This document shows positions 1-5,493 of a DNA stretch of 6,441 nucleotides, piece after piece. A program made the translations under genes and the position numbers. Location of the stretch: NCBI GenBank assembly GCA_030147425.1, contig JASKZW010000057.1, positions 1-6,441 on the forward strand, written 5' to 3'. A model generated the notes under the pieces. That model was given only the letters and a program-made list of their open reading frames with translations. It was not told where the DNA came from and searched no databases. The first letter of the stretch is position 1. Each line of letters opens with the position of its first letter. This DNA is from Tissierellales bacterium. GTDB taxonomy: Bacteria; Bacillota_A; Clostridia; Tissierellales; JASKZW01.

Positions 1-266
1 AATAAGGGAATTATAATATCTTTTATTTCAATTATTGAATCTTTTACTGTTACAAAGACTGGTAAAAAGAAGAATGACAAATATCCTAAAAGGATATTCG
101 TCAATCCATTAATTTCTTCAACTTTTACAATCCTGGTAACTAATAAAAGAGTTAAAATAAGCATACCTAGTATGGAACTAGGGAAAATCAAATTCAGCGT
201 ATCTTTAAGATATTGAGACAAAAAGAAAATACCAAATATAATTATAACCTGCTTAATTCTTTTCAA
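1..266 (-). CDS. LrgA/CidA family holin-like membrane protein, 3' end beyond the window
   Basis: This is the first 88 codons of a small hydrophobic protein that runs off the left edge. The reading frame begins at a TTG (264-266) preceded by a strong ribosome binding site (AGAGGTGG, complement of 271-278). An in-frame stop (279-281) lies just upstream, and the next possible start is Met35, inside the conserved region. The visible part has a basic N-terminus (KRIKQ), a membrane helix at about residues 7-20, the PSSILGM segment at 29-35, and further helices at about 36-46 and 58-75. The segment matches the PGSILGM signature of LrgA/CidA proteins, with Gly changed to Ser. Family members (about 120-150 aa) are holin- or antiholin-like membrane proteins linked to murein hydrolase export and to overflow-metabolite transport. 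An LrgB-type partner would be expected just left of the window. The 22-bp gap to the diiron gene suggests co-transcription. Confidence 0.8.
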   Translation of the reverse strand, partial: MKRIKQVIIIFGIFFLSQYLKDTLNLIFPSSILGMLILTLLLVTRIVKVEEINGLTNILLGYLSFFFLPVFVTVKDSIIEIKDIIIPL

Positions 267-270
267 AAAA

Positions 271-278
271 CCACCTCT
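271..278 (-). promoter_or_regulatory. Ribosome binding site that fixes the TTG start of the LrgA-like gene
   Basis: The minus strand reads AGAGGTGG followed by four T and then TTG. This near-consensus site is the reason for choosing the TTG at 264-266. No ATG or GTG occurs between the in-frame upstream stop and Met35. Confidence 0.75.
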
Positions 279-288
279 TTATTAGTTG

Positions 289-777
289 TTAAAAAGGTGC
301 ATAACCCTGGTCTGCCCACCAGTCCTTTCTGTACATATTGTACTGTTCAGTAAACTGATTTAAATGCACCTCTTCCCACTTTATAAGTATATCATAAAGC
401 TTTCTTGCTTCCTCTAATTCAGTTTGCTCCTTAGCTTTTTCATAAAATTCTATAGAAGCCTTCTCTAACTCTATAGCTATTCCAAAAACTGACATAGCTA
501 AACTTGTATAGTCCCCATCTACCTTATCCCAATTATAAATGTCTGGTGATGGTACCTCTGATTCAAAAGCTAGATAAAACTCATCCTCTTCCCCATCTGT
601 TATTTTTTTAGACAAGGATTCTAAATATTTAGCATGCTTTAGTTCTTCATTAGCCAACTCCATAAAAGCTTCCTTACTTTCTCCATTTGGTGTTCCATTA
701 GCTGCTAGCTTATAAAATTCATATCCTTCAATTTCATTTAAAATAGCTTGGTTAATAATATCTAATTCTTTTTTCAT
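289..777 (-). CDS. Ferritin-like diiron protein, rubrerythrin type without rubredoxin domain
   Basis: This 162-aa four-helix-bundle protein has all the ligands expected of a ferritin-like diiron centre: Glu15 with Tyr22 (helix A), Glu45-x-x-His48 (helix B), Glu105 with Tyr112 (helix C) and Glu135-x-x-His138 (helix D). The two halves are offset by exactly 90 residues. There are no Cys-x-x-Cys pairs, so the rubredoxin electron-transfer domain of classical rubrerythrin is absent. This puts it in the short COG1633-like group. The C-terminus (WWADQGYAPF) is aromatic-rich. Rubrerythrin relatives in anaerobes usually reduce peroxide or handle iron at such sites. Which of these applies here, and the electron donor, cannot be read from sequence. 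The start is supported by AAAGGGGGA six bases upstream of the ATG. It sits between a gene of unknown function and an LrgA-like gene on the same strand. The leader (778-870) may fold to hide the ribosome binding site. Confidence 0.88.
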   Translation of the reverse strand: MKKELDIINQAILNEIEGYEFYKLAANGTPNGESKEAFMELANEELKHAKYLESLSKKITDGEEDEFYLAFESEVPSPDIYNWDKVDGDYTSLAMSVFGIAIELEKASIEFYEKAKEQTELEEARKLYDILIKWEEVHLNQFTEQYNMYRKDWWADQGYAPF

Positions 778-782
778 TCTGT

Positions 783-870
783 ATCCCCCTTTGAACTACT
801 AAACAATAGCTTTCAAAGGTTTTATACCCATATTAGGCTATTTTAATTTTACTATAACTGGGGATTGTTT
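783..870 (-). promoter_or_regulatory. Intercistronic leader with competing inverted repeats around the diiron-gene ribosome binding site
   Basis: Three inverted repeats lie in the RNA between the upstream stop codon and the diiron ATG. CCTTTGAA (812-819 complement) pairs with TTCAAAGG (788-795 complement), 8 bp with a 16-nt loop, and covers the AAAGG of the ribosome binding site. ATCCCC (860-865 complement) can pair with GGGGAT (783-788 complement), covering the rest of it. AAACAAT (864-870 complement) pairs with ATTGTTT (801-807 complement), which lies in the loop of the first hairpin. The first and third helices exclude each other unless they form a pseudoknot. The repeats are seen directly; a regulatory role is inferred. 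Confidence 0.35.
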
Positions 871-1410
871 CTAGGATATTAGTTCAAATAGTTTTTCTTC
901 TATATATTCATCAAAATCTACTCCTGCAATTGTCACCTTATCTTCTACATAAAGATCTGGCATTATTCTAAAGAAGTTGATGATTAACTTATTTTCTTCG
1001 ATTTTATATTCATCTAGATGTCCTGGTACAAAAGAAAGCTCTATTTCTTCATACGGAAAGTCTGAGTTCTTTTCATTAAGCTTATCTATCATATGATTTA
1101 GGTTTAACTGTTTTACTGGCTCTACCATCATATTTGTAAATTCTAAATCTTCCATAACCCACATGTTGTTATTCCAATACTTTCTTTCTTCTTTAGTTCC
1201 TCCATTCAATAACTCCTTATTTGATATGGAAGATAAGACTAGTCTAACTGACTCCTTATCAAAGTTTTCATTATAAATATGTTCCATATCTGGATACTCT
1301 CCTATGCTTATTATATAGGATTCTCCTGTTTTTTCATTTTCACTTGTTGCCTGCCAAAAATATAACATAGCTTCAACTATGTCTATGTTTATTTTTATAT
1401 TTTTTATCAT
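871..1410 (-). CDS. Conserved-looking protein of unknown function (179 aa, soluble)
   Basis: I do not assign a function. The protein is acidic and soluble, with no signal peptide, membrane helix or cysteine cluster. The most distinctive part is a Trp/Asn/Met-rich stretch at residues 79-95 (YWNNNMW, then EDLEFTNMM), preceded by a helix with Ser-Ile-Ser-Asn at 61-64. The C-terminal third (about 120-150) alternates charged and hydrophobic residues, looks beta-rich, and is followed by an acidic segment (VDFDEYIEE). From memory it resembles proteins labelled 'TDE2712 family', a name without a function; a profile search is needed to confirm this. The ATG is supported by AAGGAG seven bases upstream and by a promoter at 1448-1476. 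It is the first gene of the left operon, ahead of the diiron protein, so a role linked to redox or metal stress is possible but only inferred from position. Confidence 0.8.
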   Translation of the reverse strand: MIKNIKINIDIVEAMLYFWQATSENEKTGESYIISIGEYPDMEHIYNENFDKESVRLVLSSISNKELLNGGTKEERKYWNNNMWVMEDLEFTNMMVEPVKQLNLNHMIDKLNEKNSDFPYEEIELSFVPGHLDEYKIEENKLIINFFRIMPDLYVEDKVTIAGVDFDEYIEEKLFELIS

Positions 1411-1447
1411 AATAACACTCCTTATATATTAATCCTTACAATATATC

Positions 1448-1476
1448 ATTATATACCTATCATATTGGACTTTCTA
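1448..1476 (-). promoter_or_regulatory. Housekeeping-type promoter for the left operon
   Basis: On the minus strand TAGAAA (1471-1476, 4 of 6 to the -35 consensus) is followed by a 17-bp spacer and a perfect TATAAT (1448-1453). It would start transcription near 1441, giving a leader of about 30 nt before the ATG at 1410. Confidence 0.65.
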
Positions 1477-1497
1477 GCATTTTTTAAGAATACTTGT

Positions 1498-1526
1498 TTG
1501 ACAAAGCCCAAATATTCTTATAAACT
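1498..1526 (+). promoter_or_regulatory. Promoter of the THF riboswitch-folP operon
   Basis: A perfect -35 TTGACA (1498-1503) is followed by TAAACT (1521-1526) at 17 bp. The better hexamer TATAAA (1519-1524) lies at 15 bp. Transcription would begin around 1531-1533, about 35 nt before the aptamer. The divergent promoter's -35 lies 21 bp to the left, so the two operons share a compact regulatory region. Confidence 0.7.
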
Positions 1527-1530
1527 TTAG

Positions 1531-1544
1531 TTGTACTAGTACAA
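1531..1544. promoter_or_regulatory. Perfect 14-bp palindrome at the predicted transcription start (candidate operator)
   Basis: TTGTACTAGTACAA reads the same on both strands. It begins 4 bp downstream of the -10 region, where a bound dimer would block initiation. It has no loop and no T-tract, so it is not a terminator. The regulator is not identifiable from this window. Confidence 0.4.
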
Positions 1545-1565
1545 GTGAAAATTTAAACTCCTAAA

Positions 1566-1659
1566 ACAGAGTAGGTAATATGCGTTAAGTGTTTGGTGGA
1601 TGGGATGTTGCCACAAAACGAAATAAGTTATTTATGCGACATATTACTGCTTCCGCTGT
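1566..1659 (+). ncRNA. Tetrahydrofolate (THF) riboswitch aptamer
   Basis: The sequence carries the conserved blocks of the THF riboswitch in order: AGAGTAG (1568-1574), GCGTTAAGTG (1582-1591), GATGGGATG (1599-1607), ACGAA (1618-1622) and TGCTTCCGCT (1648-1657). Helices fit the known fold. P1 pairs ACAG 1566-1569 with CTGT 1656-1659. P2 pairs GTAATAT 1575-1581 with ATATTAC 1641-1647. P3 pairs 1591-1594 with 1616-1619 and 1596-1599 with 1611-1614, closing the loop ATGGGATGTTG (1600-1610) that forms the pseudoknot in known structures. The class binds THF and related reduced folates and usually represses folate transport or synthesis genes. The downstream folP supports the call. P1 is only 4 bp, which suits a switch that must melt easily. 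Confidence 0.95.
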
Positions 1660-1677
1660 ATATTTTTAATGGAAGCA
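1648..1677 (+). promoter_or_regulatory. Antiterminator pairing between aptamer and terminator
   Basis: TGCTTCC (1648-1654), part of the aptamer's ligand-binding junction, is perfectly complementary to GGAAGCA (1671-1677), with one further possible G-U pair (1655/1670). This helix takes the 5' arm of the terminator stem and would keep it open when no ligand holds the aptamer together. The complementarity is seen; the switching is inferred. Confidence 0.6.
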
Positions 1678-1697
1678 CTGTTTTAGTGCTTTTTTTT
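1673..1697 (+). terminator. Riboswitch-controlled intrinsic terminator
   Basis: AAGCACT (1673-1679) pairs with AGTGCTT (1685-1691) around a GTTTT loop and runs into eight T (1690-1697). It stands between the THF aptamer and the ribosome binding site of the transporter gene, the classic place for ligand-dependent attenuation. Confidence 0.88.
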
Positions 1698-1722
1698 AAT
1701 TTATTTTAAAGGAGGAAATTTC

Positions 1723-3102
1723 TTGTCTAAAAAAAATTTAAAACAATTTATTATTATTTTATTAGCCAGTCTAGTTCTTTTTACTTTAAATCCATTAAGT
1801 TTTAATCTAAATCAAAATATTATATTTTCATTTCTATTTATGACAGTATGTTTTTGGGCTACTAATTGTATTAATAAGAACATTGCCTGTATTATCTTGT
1901 TAGCTGTTTTTATTATTTTTGGAGAAACACCAGCCCTAGAAGTTATAAACTTTGCCTGGTCTCCCACCTTGCTTTTAATAGTAACATCAACTTTACTATC
2001 TGTAGGAATTATGAAAACACAGGTTATAGATAAGTATATTGTTAAACTTTTTAAAAAAAGTTCAAATAATATATTTAAACTCCTAACTATACCCTATTTT
2101 TTTGGTATAATCCTAGTTTTTCTTATTCCACAAGCATTTGCTAGGGTTATAATTGTTGGAACTATTTACAATTCACTAATTAAAGCTAGTGACAGAAAGG
2201 AAGAAAAGGCTAAGCAAGCCTTGATCTTCAATAGCTTTATAGCCATAACTATGACCTATATGATGTTTAGTAATGGGGACATAGTTCTAAATTATGCTGC
2301 TATTAATTTTTCAGGTGATCAGGTTAGCAGTATCTTAGACTTTAGCCAATGGTTTAAACTTATGGCCTTACCTAGCTTAATTGCTTCATTTTTTGTTTTG
2401 ATTCTTACAAGTTTAATATTTAAAAAAGACTTAAGTTATTTTAATAGTTCTATGATAAAAGATAGTAGTGAAATGACTAATAAGCTTAATCAAAGAAAGC
2501 AATTTATTAGTATTATTACTATACTAATTGTTATAGCTTTTTGGATGACAGAGAGCATCCATAAGATTAGCCCTTGGATTAGTGCCTTAATAGGAGTTTT
2601 AATCCTATTTATAATAGGGGTTTTAAAGAAAGAAGATCTTAAATCAGTAAATCCTGGCTTTCTTCTATTTTTAACAACAGCTTTTAGTATAGGAAAGGTA
2701 CTAGGGCAAAGTGGTATAACTGATATTATTTTTTCCAAACTTGAATTATTACTACCTCAAGCTGGAACAAATATTTATTTAATTAGCTTGGCTGCAATAA
2801 CTATGATTCTACATATATGTATTGGATCATCTGTTGCAACTATGTCAGTAATTTTACCTATTTTTATACCTATGGCTATAAATCAAAACTATAATCCGCT
2901 AGTAATAACCTTGCTAGTTTATATTATGGTAAATATACATTTTTTACTGCCTTTTCATCATGCTACTATGATGATTGGTTCAGGTAAAAATTATTATACA
3001 GATAAACATCTCTTAAAATTTGGAATATTTATGACTTTCTTTAGTTTTTTAATTTTAATAGCCATATACTTCCCTTGGTGGAAGCTATTAGGGTACTTGT
3101 AA
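1723..3102 (+). CDS. DASS/SLC13-like permease, folate-regulated, substrate unknown
   Basis: This 459-aa polytopic membrane protein has about 11-12 hydrophobic segments. Its layout is that of the divalent anion:sodium symporter (DASS/SLC13) group in the ion-transporter superfamily: two similar halves, a helical hairpin motif ending in LPI (369-380), a second conserved hairpin at 408-421 (LLPFHH then MIGSG), and a C-terminal helix ending in FPWWKLLG (450-457). The SNT signatures that bind sodium and carboxylate in family members are altered: the first corresponds to Gln137-Ala-Phe and the second to Ser369-Ser-Val. The start is TTG, with AAAGGAGG seven bases upstream. It is the first gene after the THF riboswitch and 21 bp ahead of folP. 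I therefore infer transport of a folate, a folate breakdown product such as p-aminobenzoyl-glutamate, or a precursor. Assignment to the superfamily is fairly secure; the substrate is not. Confidence 0.85.
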   Translation: MSKKNLKQFIIILLASLVLFTLNPLSFNLNQNIIFSFLFMTVCFWATNCINKNIACIILLAVFIIFGETPALEVINFAWSPTLLLIVTSTLLSVGIMKTQVIDKYIVKLFKKSSNNIFKLLTIPYFFGIILVFLIPQAFARVIIVGTIYNSLIKASDRKEEKAKQALIFNSFIAITMTYMMFSNGDIVLNYAAINFSGDQVSSILDFSQWFKLMALPSLIASFFVLILTSLIFKKDLSYFNSSMIKDSSEMTNKLNQRKQFISIITILIVIAFWMTESIHKISPWISALIGVLILFIIGVLKKEDLKSVNPGFLLFLTTAFSIGKVLGQSGITDIIFSKLELLLPQAGTNIYLISLAAITMILHICIGSSVATMSVILPIFIPMAINQNYNPLVITLLVYIMVNIHFLLPFHHATMMIGSGKNYYTDKHLLKFGIFMTFFSFLILIAIYFPWWKLLGYL

Positions 3103-3123
3103 AGTATGATAGGAGGTTGAGAA

Positions 3124-4098
3124 ATGTCAAATTTAATTTTTAGATTTAAAGATAAATCTTTTGAATCTGGTGGTAAAACTAAAATCTGTTCCATTGTAAA
3201 TGTTACTCCTGATTCTTTTTCTGATGGAGGAAAATATTACGGAAAGGAAAAGGCTATAAAACATGCCCTTGACCTAGTTGAAAATGGAGCAGATATTCTA
3301 GATATTGGAGGAGAATCTACTCGTCCAGGAAGTACACCAGTTGATTCTAAAGATGAGATTAATAGAATTGTTCCTGTTATTAAGGGGATAAAGAAACTTA
3401 CAGATACACCTATATCTGTGGATACTTGGAAGGCTGATGTAGCCCAAGCAGCTATAGATGCTGGCGCTGATATTATTAATGATATTACAGGCCTACTAGG
3501 TGATCCTAAAATGGCCCAGGTAATTGGAAATTCTGATGCTGGAGCTATACTGATGTTTAACCCTGTAATCGCTAGACCAGAACATCCTGGCTCAAAGATT
3601 TTTCCAAAGTTTGGGGAAAATCCATTTTCCAAAGAAGAACTTGAATCTTTTAAGACTATGGATATTAATAATATTATGGATTTGTATTTTAAAAAATCTT
3701 TAGACAGAGCAGAAAAAGCAAATTTAGATAGGGAAAGAATTATGCTAGACCCTGGGATAGGATTTGGCCTAACTAAAAAAGAAAATCTTATCCTAATAAG
3801 AGATATAGAGAAGATACACAGAATGGGGCATCAGATTTTTCTTGGAGTGTCTAGAAAGAGATTTATTTGCAACATATTAGAGGAAAATGGTTTTAATATA
3901 GATCCTGATACAGAGGAAGGCTTTAGAAACCGTGACTATAGCTCAGCCTTTTTAACAGGAATTGCAAGTTTCTTAGGAGTAGATGTAGTAAGAGTTCACA
4001 GCTTAGAGGAACATAAAATGGCATCAATTATCTGTGACTCAATAAGACTTGCAGACCAAATTGAGGATACTAACCTAGGAGCCTACAAAAACAAGTAA
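3124..4098 (+). CDS. folP: Dihydropteroate synthase
   Basis: FolP joins 6-hydroxymethyl-dihydropterin pyrophosphate to p-aminobenzoate, giving dihydropteroate in cytoplasmic folate synthesis. It is the sulfonamide target. The TIM-barrel motifs appear in order: NVTPDSFSDGG (26-36), GGESTRPGS (62-70), SVDT (98-101), NDITG (119-123), LDPGIGFG (208-215), GVSRKR (241-246) and VRVH (289-292). Catalytic-loop Asn26, Arg67, Asp100, Asn119, Asp209, Lys245, Arg290 and His292 are all present. At 324 aa it is longer than the usual 260-290. The extra length lies mainly at about 145-185, where the usual MHM stretch is replaced by MFNPVIARPEHPG (144-156), and at about 253-270. I recall this longer form from some other Firmicutes, so it looks like a subfamily trait rather than damage. 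The ATG has AGGAGG seven bases upstream. With the permease it forms a two-gene operon behind the THF riboswitch. No other folate gene follows, since a terminator comes directly after. Confidence 0.96.
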   Translation: MSNLIFRFKDKSFESGGKTKICSIVNVTPDSFSDGGKYYGKEKAIKHALDLVENGADILDIGGESTRPGSTPVDSKDEINRIVPVIKGIKKLTDTPISVDTWKADVAQAAIDAGADIINDITGLLGDPKMAQVIGNSDAGAILMFNPVIARPEHPGSKIFPKFGENPFSKEELESFKTMDINNIMDLYFKKSLDRAEKANLDRERIMLDPGIGFGLTKKENLILIRDIEKIHRMGHQIFLGVSRKRFICNILEENGFNIDPDTEEGFRNRDYSSAFLTGIASFLGVDVVRVHSLEEHKMASIICDSIRLADQIEDTNLGAYKNK

Positions 4099-4101
4099 AA
4101 T

Positions 4102-4126
4102 AAAAGACCCTTTAAAGGGTCTTTTT
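4102..4126. terminator. Bidirectional terminator between folP and the SPFH gene
   Basis: A perfect palindrome (4102-4125) forms a hairpin of AAAAGACCC and GGGTCTTTT around TTTAAA. It has T runs on both strands, so it can end folP transcription to the right and SPFH transcription to the left. Its right edge overlaps the stop codon of the SPFH gene (4125-4127). Confidence 0.9.
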
Positions 4127-5042
4127 AATCTTCAGATACTTCCTTTATAGAAGCTACTAAGGATGCTAAATTTTGTATTTCACTTGGAATAATTATCTTA
4201 GTTGACTTTCCATCTCCAACTTTCTCAAAGGCTTCTAAGGATCTTAAAGCAAGAACCTTATCATCTAAGTCTGACTCTCTTATCATTCTAATTCCTTCAG
4301 CCCTAGCCTGTTGAATCTTTAATATAGCCTCTGCTTCCCCCTCAGAACGTCTAATAGCTACTTCCTTGTCTGCCTCAGCCCTTAAGATTTCAGCTGCTTT
4401 CTCTGCTTCTGCATTTAGGATAGAAGATTCTTTATTACCTTCTGCTATAAGAATAGCTGATTCTCTTTCTCCTTCAGCCCTTAAGATTTTTTCCCTTCTT
4501 TCCCTTTCTGCCTTCATTTGTTTTTCCATTGCATCTTGAATTTCTTTAGGTGGTATTATATTCTTTAATTCAACCCTACTAACCCTTATTCCCCATGGAT
4601 CAGTTGCATCATCTAAAACCGCTCTTAACTCTGTATTTATTACATCCCTGGATGTTAAAGTCTCATCTAATTCTAAATCCCCTATTATATTTCTTAAAGT
4701 AGTTGCTGTTAAATTCTCTATAGCCATTAAGGGATTGTTAACCCCATAAGTGTATAATTTTGGATCAGTAATACTGTAATAAACTACAGTATCAATTTGC
4801 ATAGTTACATTATCTTTGGTGATTACTGGTTGTGGTGGGAAATCTACTACCTGTTCCTTTAAACTTACCTTACAAGCTATCCTATCTATAAATGGAACCT
4901 TTACATGCATACCTACATGCCAAGTGCCCTGATAGCCTCCTAGCCTCTCTACTACAAAAGCTGTTGCCTGAGGGACTATCCTAACATTTGCTACTATGGC
5001 AATTAAAAGTAAAATAAATAATCCTATTAAAACTGCTCCCAT
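4125..5042 (-). CDS. SPFH/Band 7 membrane scaffold protein (paraslipin type)
   Basis: This 305-aa protein has one N-terminal membrane helix (residues 4-19) and an SPFH domain from about 22 to 180, with the usual VPQATAFVVERLG (23-35), PFIDR (50-54) and the LRNIIG/LDE segment (116-127). A long charged coiled coil (about 170-255) follows, made of AEGE/AEAEKAAE-like repeats, with a final hydrophobic segment at 283-300. Proteins of this kind form large membrane-bound oligomers that organise microdomains and work with NfeD partners, often in membrane quality control or envelope stress. Here the partner gene lies directly upstream with a single base between them. The ribosome binding site (GGAGGAGG) sits inside the last codons of nfeD, so translation is probably coupled. 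QmcA/stomatin-like is the nearest familiar name. HflK/HflC is less likely, since there is no second SPFH gene. Confidence 0.93.
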   Translation of the reverse strand: MGAVLIGLFILLLIAIVANVRIVPQATAFVVERLGGYQGTWHVGMHVKVPFIDRIACKVSLKEQVVDFPPQPVITKDNVTMQIDTVVYYSITDPKLYTYGVNNPLMAIENLTATTLRNIIGDLELDETLTSRDVINTELRAVLDDATDPWGIRVSRVELKNIIPPKEIQDAMEKQMKAERERREKILRAEGERESAILIAEGNKESSILNAEAEKAAEILRAEADKEVAIRRSEGEAEAILKIQQARAEGIRMIRESDLDDKVLALRSLEAFEKVGDGKSTKIIIPSEIQNLASLVASIKEVSED

Positions 5043-5043
5043 A

Positions 5044-5457
5044 CTAAACCTCCTCCTTATATTCTTCTACTATAAGCTTAACTCCACTAATACCTAACAC
5101 TTTTACCATTTTTCCTTCTTCTAAAGTTAAGTTATTTTTCTCTACTGCTGACCAAAGTTGATTTTCTACCCTAACCTGGCCAAAATCCTCTGCTTCTATA
5201 GCCTTTATAACCTGGCCCTTTTTGCCTATTAATCTGTCATAATTAGTCCTTACTTTTTCTCCTTCAATCTGCTTTTTTAATATAGGTCTAAATATTAAAA
5301 AGGTTAAAAAGCTTCCGACAAGAAATCCTATGATTTGTATGACTATATCAAACTTTAGGTAGTTAAATAATATAGCCACTATAGCACCAATAGAAAACCA
5401 AACTGATACTAAGGATAAAGTTACTAATTCGACAATCATTGATATTACAAAAACCAT
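5044..5457 (-). CDS. nfeD: NfeD family membrane protein (short form), partner of the SPFH protein
   Basis: Counting from the ATG at 5457 this is 137 aa. It has an N-terminal membrane segment running to about residue 31, a second at about 37-56, then a soluble beta-rich OB-fold (about 76-131) with GKKGQV (78-83), Trp102 and a final G-x-x-L-x-V-type strand. It lacks the serine-protease domain of long NfeD proteins. NfeD OB domains are thought to help assemble or anchor SPFH oligomers, and the SPFH gene follows immediately. The coordinates use the first conventional start, but the ATG lies 19 nt from the only good ribosome binding site. The frame is open upstream to an ATT at 5470-5472, which has ideal spacing. 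The extra residues (IQVWL) restore the Trp-Leu that opens the first helix in family members. The true start is probably that ATT, making a 142-aa protein. Confidence 0.9.
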   Translation of the reverse strand: MVFVISMIVELVTLSLVSVWFSIGAIVAILFNYLKFDIVIQIIGFLVGSFLTFLIFRPILKKQIEGEKVRTNYDRLIGKKGQVIKAIEAEDFGQVRVENQLWSAVEKNNLTLEEGKMVKVLGISGVKLIVEEYKEEV

Positions 5458-5469
5458 TAACCAAACTTG

Positions 5470-5484
5470 AATACTACCACCTCC
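5470..5484 (-). promoter_or_regulatory. nfeD: Ribosome binding site plus ATT codon, likely true start of nfeD
   Basis: The minus strand reads GGAGG (5480-5484), seven bases, then ATT (5470-5472), which is in frame with nfeD. The codons between the upstream stop (5491-5493) and the ATG at 5457 include no ATG, GTG or TTG. ATT initiation is rare but known, for example in infC. Confidence 0.5.
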
Positions 5485-5493
5485 AGTAAGTTA

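Noticed and set aside
289..777. Classical rubrerythrin with rubredoxin domain
   Set aside because: There are no cysteine pairs, and the protein ends right after the fourth helix.
783..870. Separate promoter for the diiron gene (TATAAA at about 825-830 on the minus strand)
   Set aside because: A -10-like hexamer is present, but no acceptable -35 sits at 16-18 bp. Co-transcription from 1448-1476 is the simpler reading.
1531..1544. Palindrome at 1531-1544 as a terminator
   Set aside because: It has no loop and no T-tract and lies at the transcription start, ahead of the riboswitch, so an operator-like site is more plausible.
2490..2738. Open frame of 82 codons on the minus strand inside the permease gene
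   Set aside because: It lies fully opposite a convincing membrane-protein gene, has no ribosome binding site of note, and its translation looks like an antisense of hydrophobic codons.
2994..3194. Open frame of 66 codons on the minus strand across the permease-folP junction
   Set aside because: It overlaps both well-supported genes and the folP ribosome binding site on the opposite strand; no recognisable protein features.
3237..3632. Open frame of 131 codons on the minus strand inside folP
   Set aside because: The plus-strand frame carries the FolP motifs in order, so this is an antisense shadow.
4380..4560. Repeated AEGE/AEAE-coding segments in the SPFH gene as a DNA repeat or CRISPR-like array
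   Set aside because: The repeats are at protein level (coiled coil), degenerate in DNA and without regular spacers.
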